Positions 35,619 to 44,881 of a stretch of 47,166 bases of DNA are shown in pieces. Both the position numbers and the translations under genes were made by a program. Source of the DNA: a bacterium (lineage in GTDB: Bacteria > Bacillota > Clostridia > UBA1381); assembly GCA_030536655.1 (NCBI GenBank), contig JAUNPN010000007.1:1-47166 (forward strand), given 5' to 3'. Positions within the stretch are counted from its first letter, which is position 1, and every line of letters begins with the position of its first letter. A model generated the notes under the pieces. That model was not told where the DNA came from. It did no database searches and saw nothing but the letters and a program-made list of their open reading frames with translations.

Positions 35619-36296
35619 ATGAAAATACTGATAATTGAAGATGATTTAAGCTTAATAAACGGTTTGTCATTTGCCATTAAAAAGCATGGATATGAATTGG
35701 ACATTGCCCGTACAAGCAGTGAGGCGGATGTGGTATTGTCGGAAGGAAAATATGACTTGGTGCTTTTGGATGTATCACTTCCCGATGGCTCCGGCTTTGA
35801 TATATGTAAAAAAATCAGGCTGACGTCAAAGGTGCCTATTATTTTTCTCACAGCCGCAGATGAGGAAACGGATATAATAATGGGACTTGATATCGGCGGC
35901 GATGATTATATAACAAAGCCCTTTAAGCTGGCAGTGCTTATGGCGAGAATAAATGCAATTCTGCGAAGAAGCAGTAATTTCAGCGAAACAGATGCGGAGC
36001 TTAGCTCAAACGGCATAACGGTACAGCGGCTGAAAGGAAGGGTATATAAAAACGGACGGCAAATTGATTTAACCGCAAGTGAATATAAGCTGCTGTGTAT
36101 GTTTATGGAGAATCCTGATATTGTACTTTCTGCGGAACAGATTCTAAGCAGATTATGGGACTGCAATGAAAACTATGTTGACAATAACACTCTTACCGTG
36201 TATATCCGCAGACTTCGGGCAAAAATAGAGGATAATCCGAGCAGGCCCGAAAGAATAATGACCATCAGGGGCATGGGATATAAGTGGCGGGTGTAA
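35619..36296 (+). CDS. OmpR/PhoB-family response regulator
   Basis: 225 residues. Receiver domain with acidic pair E7-D8-D9, phosphorylation site D51 (LLLDVSLPDGSG) and DYITKPF lysine, then a C-terminal winged helix (YKLLCMFMENP through GYKWRV). First gene of a regulator-kinase-ABC transporter set that resembles BceRS-BceAB-type antimicrobial peptide sensing and efflux modules. AAAGG lies before ATG 35619. One base separates its stop from the kinase start. Confidence 0.94.
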   Translation: MKILIIEDDLSLINGLSFAIKKHGYELDIARTSSEADVVLSEGKYDLVLLDVSLPDGSGFDICKKIRLTSKVPIIFLTAADEETDIIMGLDIGGDDYITKPFKLAVLMARINAILRRSSNFSETDAELSSNGITVQRLKGRVYKNGRQIDLTASEYKLLCMFMENPDIVLSAEQILSRLWDCNENYVDNNTLTVYIRRLRAKIEDNPSRPERIMTIRGMGYKWRV

Positions 36297-36297
36297 T

Positions 36298-37335
36298 ATG
36301 AAAATATTGATGAATAAAAATATAAAATCCCTTTTCAGAGCGGTATGGGTATGTATCTTTATATTTGTATTAATTTGCACGGTCTTAATAATTTTTGAAG
36401 TGAAAAATGCCGCAGTTTATATTTTGGTATGCACTTTGTGCTTGTTTTTTGCGATATTGGCGTACTTATATAAATACTTTACCGAACAGAATAAAATTAT
36501 CGAAGCCGCTGAAGCAAAGCTTACCGAATACATTTCCGGCAATTGTGACGCACGGATTGAATGTGATGATGAGGGAGAATTATATAAACTGTTTCATAAG
36601 GTAAATATGCTTGCCGGGGTTTTGAATGCTCACGCTGAAAATGAATTAAAATCCAAGGAGTTTTTGAAAAATACCATATCTGACATTTCACATCAGCTTA
36701 AGACTCCTCTTGCGGCGCTTAATATCTATAACGGCATTATACAGGATGAAGCGGAAGCCTCATCTGAAATCAAGGAATTTACTGAGCTTAGCGAACAGGA
36801 ACTTGACCGTATAGAAATACTGGTACAGAACCTTTTGAAAATTACTAAGTTTGATGCGGGTGCAATAACGATTGAGAAAGCTCCGGAGAATGTTTCCGAA
36901 ATGATGAAAAACGTAAAAAAGCATTTCTTATTTCGCGCCGAACGGGAGAAAAAGCAAATTATCTTAACAGGTGAAGAAAATATCGCCTTATTATGCGATA
37001 GAGAGTGGCTTATGCAAGCAATAGACAATATTGTTAAAAATGCACTTGACCACACATCAGAGGGCGGAATAATCAGTATTGAGTGGAAGATGTTTGCATC
37101 GGTTGTACAGATTATAATAAAAGATAACGGAAGCGGAATACATCCCGAAGATTTGCATCATATATTCAAAAGATTTTACCGCAGCAGATTTTCAAAAGAT
37201 ACACAAGGCGTCGGGCTGGGGTTATCGCTTGCAAAAACCATTGTTGAATTAAATAACGGCACAATTGAGGTTGACAGCGAGCTTGGCAGAGGAACAACAT
37301 TTGTTATTAATTTTTTGATTCCTACAAAATTGTAG
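36298..37335 (+). CDS. Sensor histidine kinase with minimal external loop
   Basis: 345 residues. Two membrane helices (about 14-34 and 38-58) are joined by only a few residues, so there is no external sensor domain. This is the plan of intramembrane-sensing (BceS-like) kinases, which detect the state of a partner ABC transporter. Then a coiled linker, H-box DISHQLKTPLAA (H132), N-box DNIVKNALDH, and G-boxes DNGSGI and GVGLGLSLAK. The stop codon lies in a small palindrome (CCTACA-AAAT-TGTAGG). Confidence 0.92.
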   Translation: MKILMNKNIKSLFRAVWVCIFIFVLICTVLIIFEVKNAAVYILVCTLCLFFAILAYLYKYFTEQNKIIEAAEAKLTEYISGNCDARIECDDEGELYKLFHKVNMLAGVLNAHAENELKSKEFLKNTISDISHQLKTPLAALNIYNGIIQDEAEASSEIKEFTELSEQELDRIEILVQNLLKITKFDAGAITIEKAPENVSEMMKNVKKHFLFRAEREKKQIILTGEENIALLCDREWLMQAIDNIVKNALDHTSEGGIISIEWKMFASVVQIIIKDNGSGIHPEDLHHIFKRFYRSRFSKDTQGVGLGLSLAKTIVELNNGTIEVDSELGRGTTFVINFLIPTKL

Positions 37336-37342
37336 GGTTAAA

Positions 37343-37362
37343 GTAAGATTACGGTAGGATTT
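37343..37362 (+). promoter_or_regulatory. Candidate response-regulator direct repeats before the ABC genes
   Basis: GTAAGATTA and GTAGGATTT are repeated at an 11-base period, about one helical turn, as OmpR-type regulators bind. They sit about where a -35 box would be for an AT-rich TATTAT near 37370, upstream of the transporter genes. Confidence 0.5.
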
Positions 37363-37405
37363 GCGTGTTATTATTAAAGCACACAAAATAAAAGAGGTGT
37401 TTTAT

Positions 37406-38089
37406 ATGAATTTATTAGAGGTCAAACAACTAAGCAAAACCTACGGCAGCGGTGAAACGTCTGTGCATGCATTAAAGGACGTCAGCTTTTCTGTACCTAA
37501 AGGCGAATTTGTTGCAGTAATCGGAGAATCGGGAAGCGGAAAATCAACGCTTCTCAATATGATAGGCGCGCTTGATACTCCCACATCAGGTAAGGTGATT
37601 ATTGACGGCAAGGATATTTTTTCAATGAAAGACAGTAATCTGACAATATTTCGGCGCAGAAATATAGGTTTTATTTTTCAGGCATTTAATCTTATTCCGG
37701 AGCTGACGGTCGAACAAAATATAATATTTCCTGTTCTGCTTGACTATCAAAAGCCGGATAAAAGGTATTTAGAAGAATTGTTAACGGTACTGAGTCTGAA
37801 AGAACGCCGTCATCATCTGCCGCGTCAATTGTCAGGCGGACAGCAGCAGAGGGTGGCAATAGGCCGCGCGTTGATTACGCGTCCATCACTTATACTTGCG
37901 GATGAACCGACAGGAAATCTTGATACGCAAAACAGCAGCGAGGTAATCTCAATGTTGAAGGAAGCGTCAAAGAAATATGAGCAGACCATTATAATGATTA
38001 CGCATAACCGCTCTATTGCGCAGGCTGCGGACCGCGTATTGCAGGTGTCGGACGGAATTATGACCGATTTTGGGAGGTGCCGCGAATGA
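37406..38089 (+). CDS. ABC transporter ATP-binding protein (MacB/BceA-like)
   Basis: 227 residues. Walker A GESGSGKS (40-47), Q-loop in FIFQAFNLIP, signature LSGGQQQRVAIGRAL, Walker B LILADEPTGNLD, H-loop MITHN. Group of LolD/MacB/BceA ATPases that power extracytoplasmic or efflux functions with FtsX-type permeases. Start 37406 is chosen because AGAGGTG precedes it and the fold begins there; the GTG at 37361 overlaps the probable regulatory region. Its TGA overlaps the permease ATG (ATGA). Confidence 0.95.
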   Translation: MNLLEVKQLSKTYGSGETSVHALKDVSFSVPKGEFVAVIGESGSGKSTLLNMIGALDTPTSGKVIIDGKDIFSMKDSNLTIFRRRNIGFIFQAFNLIPELTVEQNIIFPVLLDYQKPDKRYLEELLTVLSLKERRHHLPRQLSGGQQQRVAIGRALITRPSLILADEPTGNLDTQNSSEVISMLKEASKKYEQTIIMITHNRSIAQAADRVLQVSDGIMTDFGRCRE

Positions 38090-40407
38090 AAAGCTATCTC
38101 AGTCTTATACCGATTTCCGCAAAGGTGAGGAAAAAACAAAACAGAATGACAATAATCTGTATCGTGCTTGCGGTATTTCTTGTTAGTGCGGTATTTTCTA
38201 TGGCAGATATGGGCGTCCGGGCAGAAAAAGTAAATATGATTAACAAGCATGGGAACTGGCACATAAAGCTTCATGGGGTAAGCGAAGATACAGCTAAGCA
38301 TATATGCAGTGAACCTGAAATTTCAGCCTCGTCTTGGTATGACGCAATAAACTATAAGATAGACAAGGATTATTATATTAACGGCAAAAAAACAGCATTG
38401 GCAGGTATTGAAGAAGCTTATATTAATAATATATTTGTTTCTGAAATCGATGGAAATTTTCCGCAGAATGAGAAAGATGTAATGCTTACTTCAAACGCAA
38501 GAGATATTCTCGGCATAAGCATAGGCGACAATATCACAGTCAACACTCCCGGCGGAGAGATGAATTATACTGTATCCGGCTTCAAGTATGACGAATCAGC
38601 TGTATTTTATGACGCGGTCGTTGCGTTTATGAATAAGAAAGGTTTTAATGAGGCTTGCAATTTTACAGGCAGCATAGACTCCTATCCTGAGTATTATATT
38701 AGATTTAATAAGCGCATCAATGTACAGAAAGCAATTGCGCAAATAAAGGAGGAATATGGACTTACGGACGAAAATATATCTGAAAATGCCGCTATTATGG
38801 GACTTGAGGGCTTTAGCAGTAATTCATATATTAATGGCTTTTATGGGATTGCGGCAGTGTTGGTATTGCTCGTTCTGATTGCCGGTGTTCTTATGATTTC
38901 GAGCAGCATGAACAGTAATGTTGCGCAGCGGACACAGTTTTTCGGAATGTTAAGGTGTATAGGAGCAAGCAAAAAGCAAATTGCACGCTTTGTTCGTCTT
39001 GAAGCGCTGAATTGGTGCAAAACAGCCATTCCGGCGGGCATAGCCATTGCAGTGATTATAACTTGGGGGCTGTGCGGGTTGCTGAAGTTTGTTATAGGCG
39101 GTGAATTTTCTGATATTCCGCTTTTTGCCTTAAGTCCGGTTGGAATTATATTCGGAATTGTCATTGGAATAGTAACCGTTCTGATAGCGGCGCAGTCGCC
39201 GGCAAAACGAGCTGCGAAAACTTCGCCTGTTGCGGCGGTGACAGGAAATGCGGGCAGTTCAAACAATATTTGTCGAGGAGTATATACTTATTTCGGAAAA
39301 ATCGAAACCTTGCTCGGTATTCATCATGCTGCCGCCTCAAAGAAAAATCTTGTGCTTATGACGCTTTCGTTTGCGGTAAGCATCATAATGTTTTTGGTTT
39401 TTTCCTCAATGCTTGGGTTTGTAGAACACGCTTTGCCTTCGCTTCGGTCATATACTCCCGATGTATCAATAGCAAACGCAGATGGGAATTGTTCAATAGA
39501 CAGAGGGTTATATAATGAAATCTATGGCAGGCAAGGGGTGAAGAATGTTTACGGAAGTATGTTTAATCTTCATACTCCCGTATTATCCGGCAAGACTGAT
39601 GAGGTTGATTTGATTTCATATGACGATTATATGCTTAACTGGTCAGAAAACAACGCTTTGCTTGACGGGGATTTATCGAAAATTTTAGGAGACAGTAAGT
39701 ATGCTTTTACAATTCATAATAAAACAAGTATTCTAAAAAAGGGCGATAAAATACAAATAGGTGATGAAGAAATTGAGATTGCGGGTGAACTGTCAACAGG
39801 AATATGGTCGGATGGTGAAGCTACGGTTGTTTGTTCCGAAGAAACCTTTACACGCCTTACAGGCAAAAACAATTACACGACTTTATGTATTAAGCTTGAC
39901 GGGGATGCGGCTGAAAGCGATGTAGCGGCTCTGCGCAATTTGGCGGGCGAAAATTCGTTTACTGATTTTCGGAAAAGCAATCGTCAAAACAGAAGCACAT
40001 ATTGGCTGTTTAGTATTTTAGTATACGGATTCCTGGCTGTTATAGCTTTGATTACTGTGTTTAATATAATGAACAATATTTCAATGAGTGTATCGGCAAA
40101 AATTACACAGTACGGAGCAATGCGCGCAATCGGTATGGATGCGGGGCAGCTTACAAAAATGATTGCGGCTGAAGCGGCAACATATGCTGTGCTTGGCTGC
40201 ATTATAGGAATTGCTGTGGGACTGCCGATGAATAAAGCGTTTTTTGAAACAATGGTAACATCTCATTTCGGAGAACCGTGGGAATTTCCTGTTTTGGCAA
40301 TAGCGGTAATTCTCGCAGTAGTTATTGCTTCATGTGCCGCGGCGGTATACGCGCCGTCAAAGAGGATTAAGGGCATAGCAATAACCGAAACGATAAATGA
40401 ATTGTAA
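38086..40407 (+). CDS. FtsX-like ABC transporter permease
   Basis: 773 residues. N-terminal membrane helix (about 20-40), an external MacB-like domain, three helices around 250-380 forming the first FtsX domain, a helix near 430, a second external region, and a final FtsX domain with three helices ending in YAPSKRIKGI. Acts with the ATPase just upstream. Total length and two FtsX units fit lipoprotein or peptide-handling transporters (YxdM/BceB-like). The ATG at 38086 is preferred over GTG 38077 because GGGAGGTG lies just before it and the two genes share ATGA. The TAA stop is inside repeat copy E. Confidence 0.9.
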   Translation: MKSYLSLIPISAKVRKKQNRMTIICIVLAVFLVSAVFSMADMGVRAEKVNMINKHGNWHIKLHGVSEDTAKHICSEPEISASSWYDAINYKIDKDYYINGKKTALAGIEEAYINNIFVSEIDGNFPQNEKDVMLTSNARDILGISIGDNITVNTPGGEMNYTVSGFKYDESAVFYDAVVAFMNKKGFNEACNFTGSIDSYPEYYIRFNKRINVQKAIAQIKEEYGLTDENISENAAIMGLEGFSSNSYINGFYGIAAVLVLLVLIAGVLMISSSMNSNVAQRTQFFGMLRCIGASKKQIARFVRLEALNWCKTAIPAGIAIAVIITWGLCGLLKFVIGGEFSDIPLFALSPVGIIFGIVIGIVTVLIAAQSPAKRAAKTSPVAAVTGNAGSSNNICRGVYTYFGKIETLLGIHHAAASKKNLVLMTLSFAVSIIMFLVFSSMLGFVEHALPSLRSYTPDVSIANADGNCSIDRGLYNEIYGRQGVKNVYGSMFNLHTPVLSGKTDEVDLISYDDYMLNWSENNALLDGDLSKILGDSKYAFTIHNKTSILKKGDKIQIGDEEIEIAGELSTGIWSDGEATVVCSEETFTRLTGKNNYTTLCIKLDGDAAESDVAALRNLAGENSFTDFRKSNRQNRSTYWLFSILVYGFLAVIALITVFNIMNNISMSVSAKITQYGAMRAIGMDAGQLTKMIAAEAATYAVLGCIIGIAVGLPMNKAFFETMVTSHFGEPWEFPVLAIAVILAVVIASCAAAVYAPSKRIKGIAITETINEL

Positions 40408-40544
40408 GAGCCTATCCGTAAATTAAGCGCATCCTGCATACCGGTTTTCCGTTATATTGTCCCGAAAACCGGTATGCGTCAGATTTTTGGGATAATCCGG
40501 CGGAAAATCCGGCTTCGCAATATGCGCCTCTTTAATTACGGATA
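40405..40544. repeat. Family 2 inverted-repeat element, copy E
   Basis: 140 bases: the left end TAAGAGCCTATCCGTAAATT is inverted at the right as CTTTAATTACGGATA. An added perfect 14-bp internal hairpin GCATACCGGTTTTC / GAAAACCGGTATGC makes it longer than A and D. The first three bases are the stop codon of the permease gene. Confidence 0.85.
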
Positions 40545-40552
40545 AAAGTATT

Positions 40553-40595
40553 GACCGCTCGTTTGAAGGTGAAGCTAACGGGCGGCCGTTTTTTA
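40553..40595. terminator. Terminator between converging operons
   Basis: Stem CCGCTCGTT / AACGGGCGG, then a CCGTTTTTT run on the plus strand. It ends on the stop codon of the leftward gene. Confidence 0.75.
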
Positions 40596-41258
40596 TTCAA
40601 TATTTTTTAGTCTTTCCACATTTCCGCCGTACATGGCTTTTCTGTGAATATTCATGAAACCGTGCTTAAAGCTTTCGCAGTATTTATCCATCGCGTCCAT
40701 GACAGTTTCCGGCTTCAGATTATATGCGCTTCCTACGCTTATGAGCATTTCAAGTGTAAGCACTCCGTTTTCGTCCGAAATTTTTTTAATATCAAATATA
40801 TGAGGACGAATATCACTGTCCCTGACGCCGCTCTTGGTTTTCTTTGGAACTGTAAGCTCTTTATTTGAAAGAAATGCTTCAATATCCGCCTTGCCCTCAT
40901 ACTCCGTTTCAACAACATACAATGCCTTGTCAATCTTGGTTATGTCAATCTCCTTTGCATTGAGCTTGAAGCAGCTGTATGCCTTAAAGCCGGGGGGGAA
41001 GGCTTTATTCAGGATTTCAACAATTTCTCTCGGCTTGAAGCCGTCCTCAAAGCCTACCTTCATAAATTCACATTCTGACGTAACCCCAACGGACATAGGC
41101 TGAGCAATTGTCATTACCGGATGCGGGTTGAAGCCCTGTGAAAATATGAACTGTAAATCTGTGCGTCTTACTGTGCGGTGAAAACAGCGCATGAAATCAA
41201 GGTGAGAAATATACTTCACACGGTCATCTCTGCCGTATTTGAGTATGTAGTTACTCAT
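40593..41258 (-). CDS. TIGR03936-type radical-SAM-linked protein (DUF2344)
   Basis: 221 residues. Family hallmarks are KYISHLDFMRCFHRTVRR (about 15-32) and SQGFNPHPVMTIAQPMSVG. Uncharacterised, and almost always encoded next to, or fused with, the radical SAM protein found immediately upstream here. A tRNA or RNA modification role is often suspected but unproven. Start 41258 follows GAGGTG by 6 bases and overlaps the preceding stop by 8 bases. Last gene of the leftward operon. Confidence 0.9.
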   Translation of the reverse strand: MSNYILKYGRDDRVKYISHLDFMRCFHRTVRRTDLQFIFSQGFNPHPVMTIAQPMSVGVTSECEFMKVGFEDGFKPREIVEILNKAFPPGFKAYSCFKLNAKEIDITKIDKALYVVETEYEGKADIEAFLSNKELTVPKKTKSGVRDSDIRPHIFDIKKISDENGVLTLEMLISVGSAYNLKPETVMDAMDKYCESFKHGFMNIHRKAMYGGNVERLKNIE

Positions 41259-43113
41259 TGCTCTCACCTCGTTTCTCAAAGCATACTCCTGTGCCGAAGG
41301 AGGCTATGCCGCAGCCGGCGCATTTCTCGCGGCAGTTTGGAGTAGTAACCGCCTGTTTTGCTCTTTCATTTTCCCGGATAAAAAATTGCTTTGTAACTCC
41401 GATGTCAATATGATCCCACGGCAGAACCTCCTCATAGGAGCGTTCTCTTGCACTGTAAAAATCCGGATCAATGCCAAGCTCATCAAAGGTTTCCATCCAC
41501 TTGTCAAAATCAAAGTAATCCGTCCAGCCGTCAAACTTGCAGCCCTTTTCAACTGCGCGGATAATCACGCTGCACAACCTCCTGTCACCGCGCGCAAAAA
41601 CACCTTCGAGATAGCTTGTCTTGTTATCGTGATAGTTGTATTTTATCCTTCTTGTTTTGATATTGTCCAGTATAATGTGCTGCTTGTGAATAAGCTGTTC
41701 GCGGGTATTCTGTCCGACCCACTGAAATGCGGTAAACGGTTTGGGAACAAAGCTTGATGAGCTTACCGTTATATTGATATTTTTTGCGCGCTCCTCCTTC
41801 GGAATTGCGAAATACACATCAAGAACCTTATGGGCAAGCTCTGCGATGCCCTTAACATCATCGAGAGTTTCGAACGGCAGACCTATCATGAAATACAGCT
41901 TGACATTGCTCCAGCCGCCTCTGAACAGTAAATTCGTTGAATGAAGTATGTTCTCCTCCGTAATATTTTTATTGATAACATCACGCATTCTCTGAGTACC
42001 GGCTTCCGGGGCAAAGGTAATGCCTGTTTTTCTGACCTTCTGAACCTTTTCCATTAAATCAAGCGAAAAATTGTCGATTCTCAGCGACGGCAGTGAAAGA
42101 CCGATTTTCTTCCTTTCCGTAATATCAAGCAGTCCGTCTGTCAGATCCGGAAGTCCGCTGAAATCGCTTGTGGAAAGTGAGGACAAGGAAATTTCGTCAT
42201 AACCGCTGCATTCGAGAAGCGTCTCGGCAAGATTCATAAGGGTATCCGGCTTCCGCTCTCTTAACGGTCTGTAGATATATCCCGCCTGGCAGAAACGGCA
42301 GCCGCGCAGACAGCCGCGCATAACCTCCAGCATAACTCTGTCATGCACAACATCGCCGTAGGGGACGATTATGGAATCCGGAGCCTTTGCTGCGTTGAAG
42401 TCCTTCATAATGCGTTTTCTGATTTTAGATTTTGCATTTGGATTGTTTGGAGTAATGCTCTTTACGGTGTTGTCCTCGTTGTAGCAGATGTCATAGAAGG
42501 ACGGAACATATATTCCGTCCAGCCGCGCGATTGTTTCAAGATAATCCTTTTTATTCTGCTTGCCGCTTTTTTTCCATTTCACGTATTCATCAGTGACCTC
42601 GTGAATCATTTCTTCGCCTTCACCGAGCATTACAAAGTCAAATATATCCGCAATAGGCTCACAGTTGTAGGCAACCGGTCCTCCTGCGCATATAATAGGG
42701 AAGCTTTCATCTCTGTCCTTTGCAAGAACAGGTACTTCCGCAAGATTAAGCATATGCACGATATTTGAATATGCCAGCTCATACTGAAGGGTAAAGCCGA
42801 GTATGTCAAAGTGAGTAACCTCATCTCCGGATTCAAGGGCAAAAAGCTTCATTCCGTGAAGCTTCATCTGCTCCTCCATATCTGTCCAAGGAGTGAAAAC
42901 TCTTTCACACCATGTATCCTCGCGCTCATTAAGCGTATGATAAAGAATCTTCAGTCCCAGATGTGACATGGCAATTTCGTAGGTATCCGCAAAACAGAAG
43001 CCCCAGCGGACGTCAACCCTGTTCGGATTTTTCATAACCGAATTAAGTTCGCCTCCGGTGTACCTTGTCGGCTTTGTTACTCCCGCAAGTATTTTATCCC
43101 TCGTTGTTATCAT
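41251..43113 (-). CDS. TIGR03960-type radical SAM protein with B12-binding-like domain
   Basis: 620 residues. The N-terminal half (about 40-200) has a cobalamin-binding-like alpha/beta domain. The radical SAM core holds the cluster motif C-x3-C-x2-C (CLRGCRFC, in MRGCLRGCRFCQAGYIYRP). A C-terminal cysteine set (CREKCAGCG ... GVCF) may bind a second cluster. Reaction unknown. Start 43113 is chosen because GGAGA lies upstream and the family N-terminus ITTRDKIL begins there; it overlaps the end of ytfJ by 20 bases. Confidence 0.9.
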   Translation of the reverse strand: MITTRDKILAGVTKPTRYTGGELNSVMKNPNRVDVRWGFCFADTYEIAMSHLGLKILYHTLNEREDTWCERVFTPWTDMEEQMKLHGMKLFALESGDEVTHFDILGFTLQYELAYSNIVHMLNLAEVPVLAKDRDESFPIICAGGPVAYNCEPIADIFDFVMLGEGEEMIHEVTDEYVKWKKSGKQNKKDYLETIARLDGIYVPSFYDICYNEDNTVKSITPNNPNAKSKIRKRIMKDFNAAKAPDSIIVPYGDVVHDRVMLEVMRGCLRGCRFCQAGYIYRPLRERKPDTLMNLAETLLECSGYDEISLSSLSTSDFSGLPDLTDGLLDITERKKIGLSLPSLRIDNFSLDLMEKVQKVRKTGITFAPEAGTQRMRDVINKNITEENILHSTNLLFRGGWSNVKLYFMIGLPFETLDDVKGIAELAHKVLDVYFAIPKEERAKNINITVSSSSFVPKPFTAFQWVGQNTREQLIHKQHIILDNIKTRRIKYNYHDNKTSYLEGVFARGDRRLCSVIIRAVEKGCKFDGWTDYFDFDKWMETFDELGIDPDFYSARERSYEEVLPWDHIDIGVTKQFFIRENERAKQAVTTPNCREKCAGCGIASFGTGVCFEKRGESNE

Positions 43114-43516
43114 TTTTCGTTTCTCCGTTTTTGTCTGAATTTTTTCTGCGGCTTTCAATAAGCTCGTTTACCTTGGAAATTGCGCCGGGAACCATATCGA
43201 TTATACGGTCAACCGGCGAGGAGCCGCCGTCCATTGAAATTAAGCGTACATTGCCGCTGTTAATAACCAGAAATGCCTCCGCCTTAATGCTTGCGCCGCC
43301 GCCGATTCCGCCGGCAAAGGTTCCGTCAGAGCTGCCGTTGTTCTTCGCGGTAAAATCACCGCCGCCGCCGCCGAAGCCGTAGGATACTCGTGTAATCGGA
43401 ATAACAATTGTTCCGTCCTCGGCCGTTACGGGACTTCCGATAATTGAATCGGCGTCAAATGTCGCTTTGATGTTTGATATAGCGCTTTCAAGCATTTCTT
43501 GTACCTTGTTAGCCAT
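43094..43516 (-). CDS. ytfJ: Spore-associated protein YtfJ (GerW family)
   Basis: 140 residues. The glycine-rich centre (SYGFGGGGGDF, FAGGIGGGASIKAEAFLVI) is diagnostic. In Bacillus the homologue GerW/YtfJ is made in the forespore and is needed for germination, so the lineage is probably endospore-forming. Found with DUF2953 and scpAB in many Firmicutes, as here. The acidic/polar tail after about residue 122 is variable. Confidence 0.92.
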   Translation of the reverse strand: MANKVQEMLESAISNIKATFDADSIIGSPVTAEDGTIVIPITRVSYGFGGGGGDFTAKNNGSSDGTFAGGIGGGASIKAEAFLVINSGNVRLISMDGGSSPVDRIIDMVPGAISKVNELIESRRKNSDKNGETKNDNNEG

Positions 43517-43520
43517 AATA

Positions 43521-44138
43521 TTAATCCTCTCTTAACAGTTTTCTTGCCTTAAAAAGTGCTGAAACAAGCGCAGGAATAAGCCCCGCAATATTAAATATAT
43601 TTGTATAGAGTTTAATATACGCGCCTGCGTCAATAAGCCTGTTGTTCCAGTCCGGCTCAATGCTGACGGAAAATTGTTTCAGCTTCATGTATCCGTCCAT
43701 AAGTCCGATAAGACTGTAAATAAATCCGTTCGCCGCACCGACAGTCATACCTGTAAACATTGCGTCTTCGGTACCGATACGCGCCTCAACCGCAAAATTT
43801 TTGATTTCTATAGTGCGTGATACAAGCCTTGAAACGATTTCTGAAATATCCTTGCTCATGCCTGTAAGTAAACGGTACATTTTTCTTATGGATTTGATCA
43901 TGTTTACTTTGTTTTTTTCTATGGTGTTTTTTTCGTCGGTCTGTTCCGGTTTTTCCGGCTTTTGTTCGGCTTTTTTTGCTTTTGGGAAAACGGGTATTTT
44001 TATAAAAAGAAATTTTACAAAAAGCTCAATCCCCTCAAGCCCGTCCGAATATGAAACGGTAAAGACCGCATTAATCGGAATAAGCGAGATTATTAGCAGG
44101 AATATGAGAACAGCTGCGATAATCCAAACAGCAAGCAT
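43521..44138 (-). CDS. DUF2953 domain-containing membrane-anchored protein
   Basis: 205 residues. One N-terminal membrane helix (2-22), a charged insert rich in Lys/Glu (about 55-80), then a hydrophobic conserved C-terminal part. Recognised by context and pattern as the DUF2953 gene that precedes ytfJ in many Clostridia and Bacilli. Function unknown, sometimes thought sporulation-linked. Its ATG overlaps the last base of scpB. Confidence 0.82.
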   Translation of the reverse strand: MLAVWIIAAVLIFLLIISLIPINAVFTVSYSDGLEGIELFVKFLFIKIPVFPKAKKAEQKPEKPEQTDEKNTIEKNKVNMIKSIRKMYRLLTGMSKDISEIVSRLVSRTIEIKNFAVEARIGTEDAMFTGMTVGAANGFIYSLIGLMDGYMKLKQFSVSIEPDWNNRLIDAGAYIKLYTNIFNIAGLIPALVSALFKARKLLRED

Positions 44139-44881
44139 TATTTTTCCTCACAATTATTTTCATTCTCAGCCTGCGCGGTATCATCTGCGGCGCTGATTTC
44201 TCCGCTGCTGACGTTTTCCGAAATGCCGCCGGTCTCGGCGGCGCTGCCATTCCCGGAAGCGGTGCGGCTGCTTTCCGCAGAACTGTCACTTCCGGCAGAA
44301 TTGAATTCATCTGCGGCGAGGTCATCAACACTTATTTGGTCGGGATGAACGTCATTCATTGCGCTGAGTCCGAGATTATTAAAATCAATTTCAGGAAGCT
44401 CCTGCGGCGATGACAGTCCGAAGCAGCGCAGAAATGTATCCGTTGTCTTGTAAAGTATCGGACGGCCGGGCGCGTCAAGCCTGCCGCATTCGTCAATAAG
44501 TCCTCGCTCGTAAAGTCTGTTCACGCATCCGTCCGAGTTCACGCCGCGTATTTTTTCAATCATTCCGCGCGTTATCGGCTGCTTGTAGGCAATGATTGCC
44601 AGAGCTTCCATTGCCGCGTTTGATAACGGCTGATTCCTCTGTTCTCCTAATATTTCCTGAATGTAAGCATAATATTCAGGACGTGAGCAAATTTGATAGC
44701 CATCGTTTATATCAATGATATTGAAGCCGCGCCTGTTGAGGTTATATTCCGCCTTCAAATCGGTTACAGCATTTCTGACCGCGTTTATGTCGGTGTCAAG
44801 CACAACGGCAAGCTTAGCAGCCTTGACCGGCTCTCCCGCGGCAAAAAGTATGCCTTCAATTGCGTATTTTATATTTTCCAT
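44138..44881 (-). CDS. scpB: Segregation and condensation protein B
   Basis: 247 residues. Two winged-helix domains in the first about 175 residues (IEGILFAAGEPV, LSNAAMEALAIIAYKQPITRGMIEKIRGVNSD, GRPILYKTTDTFLRCFGL). Forms the kleisin-accessory part of the SMC condensin with ScpA. A Ser/Glu/Ala-rich tail of about 60 residues makes it longer than usual. Its ATG follows the scpA stop without a gap. Confidence 0.96.
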   Translation of the reverse strand: MENIKYAIEGILFAAGEPVKAAKLAVVLDTDINAVRNAVTDLKAEYNLNRRGFNIIDINDGYQICSRPEYYAYIQEILGEQRNQPLSNAAMEALAIIAYKQPITRGMIEKIRGVNSDGCVNRLYERGLIDECGRLDAPGRPILYKTTDTFLRCFGLSSPQELPEIDFNNLGLSAMNDVHPDQISVDDLAADEFNSAGSDSSAESSRTASGNGSAAETGGISENVSSGEISAADDTAQAENENNCEEK

